A stretch of DNA of 64,000 bases, taken from NCBI GenBank assembly GCA_000181795.3, contig CM012954.1, forward strand, positions 13,228,265-13,292,264, in the 5' to 3' direction. The translations under genes were made by a program, and so were the position numbers. The stretch is from Trichinella spiralis (taxonomy: Eukaryota; Nematoda; Enoplea; Trichinellida; Trichinellidae). The notes under the pieces were generated by a model. That model saw only the letters and a list, made by a program, of their open reading frames with translations. It did no database searches and was not told where the DNA came from. Shown here piece after piece: positions 13,504 through 24,161 of the stretch. Each line of letters starts with the position of its first letter. The stretch's first letter is position 1.

Positions 13504-14097
13504 GTTGCAAAAATCCTGTTAAAATATTTATATTTTTTCAAAAAAATACAATTATCAAACAACAACACAATGGCCAAAACATTCCTATAATAAACAAGCT
13601 GAAACAAAGTTGAAAAAAGCTTCAAAATAATAAATTCAACTGGTTATTATCTTCATGTAAACTTATTACGCTAAACTCTACTGACAAGATGAGAAGAAAG
13701 AACAATAAAATATGATAAGTATCAATAAGCATAAGCAAATCGAAACCAGTAAAAAACACGAAACTGTTGCGTTACCGTAAAGCCACAATATTACACAAAG
13801 TTAGAATTTTTAAACCTTCAAAATTAAGCAAAAAACAACACCGAACATTTTTAAGCAAAGCAGTGCAAAAGAACGATTACGCCAAAAGACCATAGTCATC
13901 AATTTTGTACCTGCATTTCGTAAACCAAGCCACTCAAAATATGCTAATTGATGTTAAAATATTTTTAAATTTAAACGAGTAATAACGTTCAACTTTGAAT
14001 TGAAATTTAAAAAAACAATTAACCTTAAATAAAAATACTCAGAATTTAAAAAATAAAAAACGAGAAATCTTCCCGCCTAAGCGAACTCTAATATGCT

Positions 14098-14120
14098 TTT
14101 GATTGGTTGATTCTGATTGG
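14098..14120. repeat. Left arm of an inverted repeat, with two CCAAT boxes
   Basis: A 23-nt block containing GATTGGTTGATTCTGATTGG. It is the exact reverse complement of 14804-14826. Weaker similarity continues inward to about 14170 (GTCATTCTCTTGACCGCCGT against GTCATCCTCGTGCTTGCCGT read from the right arm). It could be a terminal repeat of a decayed MITE-like element or a duplicated NF-Y site. Confidence 0.75.
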
Positions 14121-14409
14121 ACTTTAGCGCCATCTGTTCTGATTCCGTCATTCTCTTGACCGCCGTGCTCTACTTTTGTCGTGCTAGATTTCACGCTGAA
14201 GAACCATTGTCTGATGTAATTTCAGTGTAATATCTATACTGATGATTTATAAATTTATATTGTTTTCAATTTTAAAGTTTGTCTATGTCATTTGTCAAAT
14301 AAATTTATTTACAGTTTATTAAATATTTTTTACACAAAGTAGAGCAGTAAAGCAATGAAAAAAACAAGGCAGATGAAAAACAATAGTAAAATTGAGATTC
14401 ATTATTTAT

Positions 14410-14433
14410 ATTCGTCTACTACTGTAGACGAAT
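14410..14433. repeat. Perfect 10-bp stem hairpin
   Basis: ATTCGTCTAC, a 4-nt spacer, then the exact reverse complement GTAGACGAAT. It lies roughly midway between the two inverted-repeat arms. Confidence 0.8.
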
Positions 14434-14803
14434 TTTAAAAGTATTTGTTTATAAATACCTGTAACCATGAAATAGAAGATACAGATGCCAATCATCACCA
14501 CACTGTTACAATTGTCCAGCTTGGCTTTCCTAAATGAAAATTTGTGAAATATTTTTATTTTCCTTTCAAATGTTGAAAAAATCATTTTTTACCAAGACAT
14601 TCCAATGAAAAACTTGATGGAGAACAATTTGCGCGCGATTGTCAGTTTCATTTTCATAATTAACTAACGTTCTATTGTCAACATAAAAATAATTGTGTGA
14701 TTGCTGGAAAACATCCTTGTCAGATTATGTTAATGTGAGACATTTAACAGACCGCCTGCCCTAGAACGGCAAGCACGAGGATGACCAAAAATGGTATAGA
14801 CGA

Positions 14804-14826
14804 CCAATCAGAATCAACCAATCAAA
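14804..14826. repeat. Right arm of the inverted repeat
   Basis: Exact reverse complement of 14098-14120, carrying CCAATCAGAATCAACCAATC. Similarity extends inward to about 14755, so the imperfect arms are roughly 70 nt. Confidence 0.75.
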
Positions 14827-15392
14827 GTGCGATGTTCATTAAAGCCCTAGGGTATCTCCAATCGCAAACTTGTACTTTGTAATAATTTTTCCAAGCTATA
14901 TAATTTATAATAAACTAAAATTTTAAAATATTAAGCACATATTTTTTTCTTAACATAAATTGATTAACCATACTCCACAGGTACTTGCATTATCTAACGT
15001 TACACGAGTACAGTAGTACACTCAGGTATTCACCACGTACTTGACAGAGAATTATGCTTTGTAATAAGTGTATTTTTGACTACATAGTATTTCAATAATA
15101 ATCGCTTAATTTTGAGAAGTTCATTTATAAGGTATAACGTTTTCAAAATATTTGAATTATGCTCTATTAAAAATAAATGCTTAGTGAGTTTGAACTTTAC
15201 TTTTATTTGATACTTAAGTGATGATGTGAAACAGTAAGTTAATACGAATTTATTAATTTACCAGTTGTATGTCTTTTGGGAAAATATAAGTTGTTTCTTC
15301 AGGAGTGAAAATTAATTTTCAGAGTTTGATAGAGTTTTAAATTTTATTTTAGGCTAAAATTATTGATCATTTTTTTCCGATATTATATAAAT

Positions 15393-16406
15393 ATGGCTGA
15401 AGACGAAGCAGTCGCGGATTTTTTAGCGAGAGAAAAGGAAGCATTGGCAGGACTTGATGATTTTGGTAAGCATATTTTGAAAAGTATACAGTTGAAAAAG
15501 AATAATGTAATGTGAGATGTATTGATTTAACTAATAACTTTGTTTACAACATTGTCACTGACGTTATGAACTGATCAATTTCTATTCACTGTTCATAATA
15601 GGAGTTATGTTTTGCTTTTTGTGTATTTTGTCTCAATTTTAAAACCAATTTTTCAGAAGAATTGCATTTAGTTGCTGCCACTGATTGTGATGATACAACA
15701 AAAAATGAAGAAAATCTTGCCGCGCCAATGACCAACGGTTTACCAGAGAATGAAATTTCACAAAACACTGCTAGCTCCACGCCAGCGGTGCTACCGGCAC
15801 CTCAAGAATCTGAAAATATGATAAAATGGCGAGAAGAGCAGAAGGCTCGGCTAGCTGCTAAAGGTTTTTATTATATTTAATTGAGTATGATGATCATCCT
15901 GTAGCATGGTTTTTACAGATGAGAAAGAAGAAGAAGAGAAAGCCAAATGGAGAGAATTAGCAGAAACTGATTTGCAAGAATGGTATAAAAATAGGCAAGA
16001 TCATATTGAAAAAGTCAAGAAGACTAACAGGTTAGTCTAAAAGCAGAATTTTAATTCCATTCACCATTTGCCTATGTGCACTATGCCAAGACAGTTAAAG
16101 TGAACTAGTTATATTTTTCTCACATTGTATTATTATTAGTTTTGAATTGTTGTTTCAAACTTTGATATTTCTTTTATGAAAAAAATTGGTTGATGACTTA
16201 TTATTATTATTAGAATGAATGATGCAGAATTTTTGAGTGGGCGTGACAGCGAACAACCAGGACAAGAATGGGAACGTATTACCCATTTGTGCGATTTCAA
16301 CCCAAAATCTTGTCGCAGTCAAAAAGACGTGAGCCGTATGCGATCTATGTTCCTTCAGCTGAAAGCTAATCCCAAACACAAATCAGAAAAAATAGTAAAT
16401 TCATGA
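15393..16406 (+). CDS. Clathrin light chain
   Basis: Regulatory light chain of the clathrin triskelion, binding the heavy-chain hub and controlling lattice assembly on coated vesicles. Exons are 15393-15465, 15657-15863, 15919-16030 and 16214-16406, giving 194 aa. The start MAEDEAVADFLAREKEALAG matches the conserved N-terminal acidic/hydrophobic motif of the family. A Pro/Ser-rich linker follows. A long charged helix for heavy-chain binding begins at IKWREEQKARLAAKDEKEEE and runs through WYKNRQDHIEKVKKTNR. The C-terminal block WERITHLCDFNPKSCRSQKD and VSRMRSMFLQLK is diagnostic. Intron 2 has a weak donor (AAAG then GTTTTTATT) but phase and family alignment support it. A likely AATAAA lies at 16623-16628. 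Confidence 0.95.
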
Positions 16407-17056
16407 ACGGTGAAGAACAACACAACTAAACTATATACATGGTGAACCCAATCTGTTTCTGATTGCACATTTCAGAGTTGTTACTATTGTATGGTTATCG
16501 AACACGTTGATTATTGATGAATTTTCACTCTTTATACAAATTTTGAAGGACGCTTTGTTATACTAGCAACCGATTATGTTTTTTTTCTTTTCATATAACA
16601 ACTTCTGCGAAAGGCTTAATACAATAAAACGTGAAACAATTCTGAAAAATAATCCATTACTGCCTAAATATATTGAAATAAAAGCTTATTTTACACAGGT
16701 TATTTGTTTGGAAAGTAAAGATTAAAAATCTGAATTTAATTATTTCGGCCAGAATGTCAATAAATTTCAGGGCACGTTTTTAAATGAAATACACTTCCGT
16801 CGATAAGAATGCAATTTTGCCTTTTAAGCACCTATTGTAGAATACTTACATCTACTAATTTCAAGTAGAGTATTCAATCAGATCAGATCTTTTTTGGACA
16901 TCACTGGAATGACACACTTTCAGACATTTTGAAAACGTCCACTCAATGAGGATATGCACTTTTTGATTTGAAAAAACAATTGGCGAATACAGATGTAAAT
17001 ATTAACTTTTTTCTGAGCTGAAATTAATCACCGTCCTATTTTATTGGCATAACTAT
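16407..17056. other. 3' intergenic region between convergent genes
   Basis: AT-rich spacer between the clathrin light chain and PIG-B stop codons. Probably both 3' UTRs; no gene seen. Confidence 0.5.
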
Positions 17057-19083
17057 TTATTTGTAGCATAACATTTCTTTGCAAGCAATTACAATCCAAC
17101 GACTTTGACGCTTGCTGATTGGAAAAAAGGTATGAAAAATTTTTCGGCACTTCGTGTAACCTTTTTCAGTCAAGATTGCCTCCAATCGGTGATACATATT
17201 TTCGTACAGAACCAAGTGTGTTGGTCGGATATTTCTCATTTCTAACTGGATCCAAATTTCTGGATATTTGTGGAATAGGTCACTTTCACTTGTATAATTG
17301 GTTATGTTATTCAAATTTGGTTCGCAAGTCAGAAAACGCATTTCCACTGGACGATGGAGATGACTGTAAAACGGCGTACTGTGACATGGCATCAAAAACC
17401 AGATATTCATTTCAAGGTTGTGATTTTCTGAAGCTTCTCGGCGAAGCACGTCCATTACAGTCAAAGTGCCTCGTTGATGAAGTAAACTTGTAAATAATGC
17501 CAGTGGAATATTTGTAATGGAAATGAATAAAATCATAAAAGCAAGATTTCGCTTGTTTCGAATCTGAGTCAAATAAAAACCACCATAAATTGACATCAAC
17601 GGTATTAAAGGGAGAACAAATCGGAATTCTTTATGAGCAATAAAACTGAAAATTGTATATAACTGCTATACATTTTTTAAAAAACAAAAAATCACTTACC
17701 TGTGGGCTATCACATAAAGTGCGCAAACATAAAGAATAATCAAGTTTGATGTACACATTTTCACTCCTTTTGATATTGGTATTAATGATGTAAAAAATGT
17801 ACTCGGAATGCCAACGGTAATATACCTAAAAATATTGTTTAAAAATGTTTTAAAACAATTTCATTTCACCAATGCCATGGATGGCTTCCAAAAAATGCAC
17901 TTCCTCCTTGCCACATGTTAAAATGAATGAAGTTGATTATCGGAATCACAAAGTACCCATAGCATAAAAAATCTATCACACTAACGAAAAATACAGTTAC
18001 GAGTCTAAAACAAAAAGTATTTTATCATTTGAAAACATTTTTACAACATTATTGTTTATAAAATTACTCACCCAACTAAGAATGAAATTAAAAATGACTT
18101 TACAAAGTCAAATCTGTATAAAAAATTTATCCAAAGTGGGACCCATATTAGTGCAGAAGTAGGTCGTATAAGTGTGACCAAAGTAAATACAATTGATGAT
18201 ACTACCAAATGATTCTTATTACTGGATGCCAATTGAAAACGGTGCTTATCCCAAATTGGCAAATAACTTAATCCAATAATGACCAATGCAAGTTCAACGC
18301 TATTCAACAATGTTCTTGGAACGCAATAAAATTGAAACCAATTGCACCAATACAATAGCAGAGTCCATGAAGCGACTCTATCATCATAAAGCAACTGGAC
18401 AAATTTAAACAGTCGCCAATCAGCAAAACATGATAATAGAAAAGTTAATAATTTAGGAGAATAAGTCTAGAAAAAGGTAAATTGAAAATTAATAAAGATT
18501 TTTTAAAAAATGTGCTTACAAAGCAAATTGTGTTGTCTAAACCAGCAAAAGCAACCAATCTATAAAGAGATGCAAATATGCATGGATATAAATATGTTCG
18601 AAGCCCGTTCGTCCATTCCCAAGTAAGATAACCATAACTGAAAAAAGAAAGTTTTTGTATAATAGAGGAAACCAGATTAAAATATTTGACAGTGAAAAAA
18701 TTACATTCATGTTGAAGAAAAGAACTGACTTCCCATAATTAGACAAATGTAAACAAAGAAAACCAGTTCAAAAACGTTATTCAATGCCCTAATTGAACGG
18801 AATTAAGTCGTTATTAATATGGATTTCAGTTATTATTCGAGAATGCAACTTGCAAACCTAGGGGTTTAGTCAATGTAAAATATACACTTATAAAAAACTG
18901 TTCAGCTTTTATTTAGACCTTCATTTAAGAGAATACACAAAAGTACACATACCCAAATGCTAATTTGTGAGCAGGTTCCAAAGTTTGCCAGTATTCGTCA
19001 GGTACAAACCAAGTTTGAACAACAAAGCAATTTATCGTTCGATATGCGACAATCCATTTGATGAGATAATTGTAAACGGTCAT
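17057..19083 (-). CDS. PIGB: GPI mannosyltransferase 3 (PIG-B), GT-C family
   Basis: ER multipass enzyme that adds the third mannose, from dolichol-phosphate-mannose, to the GPI anchor precursor. Six exons (minus): 19083-18953, 18637-18520, 18466-18072, 18004-17870, 17825-17700 and 17645-17057, giving 497 aa (human 554). The first luminal loop has FVPDEYWQTLEPAH, which carries the acidic catalytic motif and the WQ.LE signature of this family, followed by YGYLTWEWTNGLRTYLYP. GSHPWHWYITVGIP and HKEFRFVLPLIPL are further PIG-B/PIG-M-type signatures. Several hydrophobic segments lie between. The start is the first ATG in frame (MTVYNYLIKWIVAYRTINCF). PIG-B is preferred over ALG9 and ALG12 because of the HPWHWY motif. 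Confidence 0.93.
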
Positions 19084-19910
19084 TTTGTGAAATAATTAAG
19101 ATAACATTATATAGTGGGCTCGAAGTTTATTCAGGGAAAATTACACAAGTGAACAATAATACAAATAACCAATGAAAAAACATGGAAAATTCAGACAAAA
19201 AACAGTAAGATAGAAATTGAATAACAAAAGTAGGCATAATAAAAGTATACTTTAAATCACAGAATTTTATTCAATATTCAATTATTTTCAAACTACAAAT
19301 AAAACATGCTTTTCCATGTATTCTTCATTGTCATACTGTCATACTGTTTTATTGTCATAAATTAAATAATAAAACTAAAAATAATATAGTTTCAATGAAT
19401 AAAAAATATTTACAAACATATTTTAATAATGATAAATGCTATGAATATATTTATTTAATAAAATAAGTACGAAATTGCAAATTTGTTGTTTTGAACTGCA
19501 ATAGAGTACAAGTAGAATAGTACAGTAGTAATTTTTTCATGACAAAACAAAAAATATTTCATAATTTAGTAAATTTTTAAAATTAAAGTTTACTAATTTA
19601 CATAATATTAGGAAGTTTTCAATATGTTACTGAATTGCAACTATACCTGCATTACTTTAAAAAAAGGTTTTTTCAAGAGTAAAAAATACTACATTTATTA
19701 TTTATTAAAATAAAAACATATTTCAATTATTTATTCGACAAAACTCAAATTTTTAAAGCTTTTATTCAGGCTAAATAAAAATTATTTACTGCCCTGATTT
19801 CAACCAAAGTAGTGATCGTCAAGTTTTATATTATTTACTGTATTGCTAAGTCAGCTAACAAGTTTCCGTGGCTAACTCGTGGCGATTGTATTTTTGCATT
19901 GTCTCACGAA
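19084..19910. other. Divergent intergenic region between PIG-B and the SR gene
   Basis: Very AT-rich, no gene recognised. It must carry both promoters. Confidence 0.5.
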
Positions 19911-22900
19911 ATGGCTAGTTCTCGTGTATACATTGGCCGCTTACCATACCGTGCTCGAGAAAGAGACGTAGAAGACTTTTTCAAAGGCTACGGTCGAATT
20001 CGTGAAATTCTTCTGAAGAATGGTTTTGGATTTGTCGTAAGAATTTTTCGTTCAACGAAAGCAGTGTTATCTGAGTAACTTTGTTTAAGGAATTTGACGA
20101 TCCTCGTGACGCAGATGACGCGGTTTATCATTTAAATGGACGTGAATTGTGTGGAGAGCGGTATGTCCTTTTACGTTTTTTCAGCATTTGTTGTCATTGC
20201 TGATCAGTTAACATAGGCTAATATCTGCAAGTCGAGCCGAAAATTTCTGCGTAAACTGAAAAATTTTGTTTTCATATTTTAAAAGCATACGTATCTTAGT
20301 CTATGCTTTTTAGTTTTGTAAAATTATTGCGCTTTTAGCTGTGATTGTTTCCCGTTTAATTTGATCATGAACTTAAAGTATTAAGTTTGACCTTATTCAC
20401 GAGCTGACGTAATTTAATGACTAGTATTTTATAACATTTGCAATTTTATTAATATAATGAAGTTATGATTGTTTGTTGATTGTTAATTATGTTATTTTAT
20501 TGATGATTTGTGTGCAATTTTAGCATCATTGTGGAAATGACGAAACGTCCTCCGAAGGGTCGAGATGCTTTTCGCTCGTCTTATCGTGGCTCGTACGGGA
20601 GTAGAGGCTTTTCGCCTGAACGTCGTCGACGTGATAGAGATGATAAGTAAATGAATTATTGTCCGCTGTTGTTGCTTAAATTTATAATTTTGTATTTTGT
20701 AGGCTGGATAATTTTTCTTTCGTTTCAGATACGGTCCACCGTCGCAGACTCCATGGCGTTGCATCGTGAGCAATGTTTCAACTCGTGTTTCCTGGCAGGT
20801 AAATAAATGATAAAAAAATGATCAGTAATCATTATTTGAATTGATTAATTATGTTATTTTTGTTTGTTTGTAAATGAATAATGATCATTAATTGTTATTG
20901 TAAATGTTTAACAAGCACCTGAGAATGGCTCAGGCGAAATGTTTTCAGATTTTTTTCTCCACTGGAAATGTTTTTTCTAGCGAACCAAATTTGGCCGACA
21001 ATTTTAGGTTGATGGTGAAAATTTTCTCTTTTTTTATTTTAATTTATTTGTACTTTGTCAATCAAATACGCACGCAAGAGTGCATTTTGCTGAGGAGAAT
21101 GGTTTCTTAAAAAGAGTGCGCAGTGGCGCTTTAAATTGCATAAAACGACTTCGAAATGAAAATGACGGTTAATTGTGTTTCGTTGATATAGTGCCCGGTC
21201 GGAGGTACTCGGTACCGATGCTGTGTGTAGCATGAGCACGAGGCGATTGAGCAGGGGCGTCGGGTATCACATTCATTGTTCGTTGACCACCAACCGCCTT
21301 CGACCGGTTCGCGCTTGTGCCCCTGTTGACCGTTGTTGTACATGTATGTTGCTTTGTAAAAAAAAATAAATACGAGAAGAGGTCGCTTAGGGCGATTTCT
21401 TTTTTTGGTTTGGTCGTAACGATCCCGGAGCGTCGGAGATCCGTTTGATGCGTTAATGTTCGATTAAGAGCAGGAACCGTTTTTCGATCAGCAGCCGCCA
21501 CGCCTTGTTCGCTCGTGGGCAGGGTTTTTAAGAAGACTTTTTTTTCATTTTACAACCAAGCATTGTCGTATTTTTATCTTTGTTGATCGTTTTTATAATT
21601 TCACAGGATTTGAAGGACTTTATGCGCCAGGCAGGGGAAGTCACATACGCTGATGCGCATCGAATCAAGAAGCACGAAGGGTAAGTTATTATTTATTGTT
21701 CGTTCTGTTGTCGTTTTTGTTCAATAGACTTGTTGATTTTTTTTAAGAATTGTTTGCTTTGCATCACATTATGAATTGAAGAAAGCGATCGACATGCTAA
21801 ATGGCAAAGAATTGAATGGTCGAAAGTTGGAATTGTTCGATGGCAGTCGACGGTAGGGAAGAATTGTTTACTTTTTTGCAATTTTGTTTGAAAAATTTTT
21901 CTTCTTCTTCTTCAGCTCTTCACGTTCTCGAAGTCGTTCAAGTCGTTCACGAAGGTGAAAAGTGAAAGTCAGTTGTGTGAAAATTGATTAATTTTCTTTT
22001 TCTATCAATCAGCAGTCGTAGCAGCACTAGTACAAGTGCTTCAAGTCGTAGCCGGTCTCGGTCAACTCCTCGTCGACGTCGCCGTTCACCGTCGGTGAAA
22101 CGTAGCAGGAAAAGGTGTGGTATATGCAAAAAAAAAAGAATTCAGAGTGGAAATTTTTTTTTGAATTTTGTCGGTTTTGTTTTGTTCAGCCCTGCCGATT
22201 CGGACAGTCGTAGTCGTTCGCGTTCAGCGTCGTCGTACAGAAATGAACGCGGTTCAGGCAAGCGAAAGTCGAAACGGTCAGTGTCGGACAGCCGCAGTCG
22301 GTCGAGATCGTATTCGAGTGATGGAATTCGTCGCAAGAGAAGCGTCGGCAAGAGTAGAAGAAGTCGTTCCGACGAGACGGCTAGTCGGTCGCGTTCTTCG
22401 TCGCCGGACAAACGGTCGAGGCGGAGCCCTTTGTCCAGGGGACGACGGTCGGCCAGTTCGAGCCGTTCTCGTTCGACGTCGGTCGGCGAAAGGGGCGGGG
22501 CCAAGCGTCGCAAGAAGTCGGTCGGTTCCAGATCCGGGTCTAGATCCAGATCGAGATCCAGGTCCAGGTCTAGGTCGAACGACAGTGGCTCTCGTTCACC
22601 AGTTCGGTCGGGAAGCGAATCCGGCGGACCTCAAGCAGCAGTCGACCGTCGAGCCGAACCAGGCAGAAAGCGCAAAATAGCGGCCAGAGGTTCGTCGGGG
22701 TCGGCGAGCCCGAAGCGACGGTCTTCTTCGACCGAAGAGAACAACGGTGAAAATTTATTGTCGCGTTGTTCACCGAAGCAGAAGAAATTGAACAACGATT
22801 TCAATCATTCTTCTGAAGTTGAAGAACCTGCCAGCGGCGACGACGTTGGTGACAAGAGGAGAAAGAATAAAACGAAAAAAGATCAGTCGATTGATGATGA

Positions 22901-23197
22901 CGATGATGATAATATTCGAAATGGAAGTACGTCGAGCAAAGATGAACACGGCAGACGACGATCCACAAGTAGCAGTTTTTCAGACGACGATGCGAATAAA
23001 ACCAGCGCCAGCGATTTGGACGTCGACGCCGACGAAAAGCAGCAACGCACGCGACGAACCGGTAAATTACTTTTTTTTGTTTTTTCTTATCACCCAACGC
23101 GATGTGTTGTGACTGTAGTTGTTGTTTATTTATTTATTTATTTATTTTTCTCTCTCTAATAGGAGGATATGCCAGCGACAGTTCGCGATCTGATTGA
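19911..23197 (+). CDS. SR splicing factor with two RRMs (SRSF4/5/6, B52-like)
   Basis: Nuclear splicing activator that binds exonic enhancers through its RRMs and recruits the spliceosome through its RS domain. Ten exons: 19911-20036, 20090-20160, 20524-20646, 20729-20798, 21607-21680, 21748-21852, 21916-21954, 22013-22114, 22190-23061 and 23163-23197, giving 538 aa. RRM1 is [20 protein letters not shown] with RNP-1-like NGFGFVEFDD. An Arg/Gly linker ([11 protein letters not shown]) follows. RRM2 starts [20 protein letters not shown] and contains the SWQDLKD heptapeptide that defines the two-RRM SR proteins. The remainder is a long RS domain ending with an acidic, lysine-rich tail; it is longer than in SRSF5 and nearer SRSF4. 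The fourth intron (20799-21606) is unusually long and partly GC-rich. AATAAA at 23227-23232 is a likely polyadenylation signal. Confidence 0.94.
20799..21606 (+). other. Long SR-gene intron with GC-rich island, possible poison exon
   Basis: This 808-nt intron interrupts RRM2 right after SWQ. A good acceptor (TTTTTTCTAG, ending at 20980) would open an exon that reads eight codons in phase and then TAG at about 21005-21007, with donors nearby. A distinct block at about 21190-21340 is much richer in G and C than any other intron here. Both features recall the autoregulatory poison cassettes known in SR genes, but no transcript evidence is available. Confidence 0.45.
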
Positions 23198-24161
23198 TGA
23201 AAAACAAGCAGACGAAACAGCAAATGAATAAAATTTATATATACATACATCTATATTTGCATTTACACATCTATTTATACTTTTATATTTAGACATATTT
23301 AATAATATTCATATTGTATTTTTTTAAATGATTTTTTCTCTCTTTTCTCTCTCTCTCTCTCCTTTTAATTTTTTCATTCTTTGTCATTTTTGTGTCCCAT
23401 TTTTCAACTACAATAATCATTTGTAGTAGCATTGTTAGTTTGCGCATGGGCAAGTTGTTTTTTTGGAATAAAATTAGTAATTTTTTCAACTTTTTTTTCT
23501 TTCTTGCAATCAACAAAGCAATCTGTGTTCTTAGTTTTGATCATTTAAAAGAAAAACAAATTGCAGCTTGCATTTCTGAAGAACACGAAAAATCATCGAT
23601 GAAAATTTTCAATACAAATCAATGAATGAATGAATGAATAAAAATTTAACTTATTTCAAAGAATACTGTAATAATATTACAAATTGAAACGATGAAAAGA
23701 AGTACTGTATTGTTTGAAAAAATAAAGTTGTGAATATGGTGTATTCTGTAATGAAGAACAGTTCCATCTACTTTTGTACATTGTTCAACAGTTCTCTCGT
23801 TTGTGCAAATGTTCAAATGTGTTACTTTGTTTTTTTTTCTTATTTAAACCAATATTTATTTAGTTATTTTGTCGATTAATTTATCACTTGTTGTATTGCA
23901 ATTTGACCAATTTCAATGAATGAAATTGCAAACGCTATTATGGAAATCAAATTAATCCCAATTGAAATCGAACTTACAGAGAAATATGTTGTCTTCGAAA
24001 AATTTTTCTTGCTCTTGATTATCTTAATTTATACGGTTCGCGCTTGCTGACGTTAGTTTAACTGTCCTTAATACGAGTGCCTGTTGCGCGTTTGTTGCGT
24101 CGGCTTCGACATTTCGCTGTGTTATTTATTTAAAAAAAAATTTCCAATTTCAAACCTACTG
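23198..24161. other. Intergenic region
   Basis: Pyrimidine-rich and T-rich tracts after the SR gene (about 23330-23370) and AT-rich DNA to the next gene. No gene seen. Confidence 0.5.
23227..23232 (+). promoter_or_regulatory. Polyadenylation signal AATAAA (SR gene)
   Basis: Thirty nt after the stop codon on the coding strand. Confidence 0.5.

Larger units (their letters stand above)
13504..15392. other. Divergent intergenic region between CAND1 and clathrin light chain
   Basis: No coding exon seen. It contains the promoters of two divergent housekeeping genes, a pair of inverted CCAAT-bearing repeats (14098-14120 and 14804-14826) and a perfect short hairpin (14410-14433), listed separately. 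An acceptor-like TTTTAG at 15347-15352 lies 40 nt before the clathrin ATG. Confidence 0.55.

Noticed and set aside
19812-19910. Upstream in-frame extension of the SR protein
   Set aside because: It has no ATG and no similarity; [14 protein letters not shown] at 19911 is the typical SR protein start.
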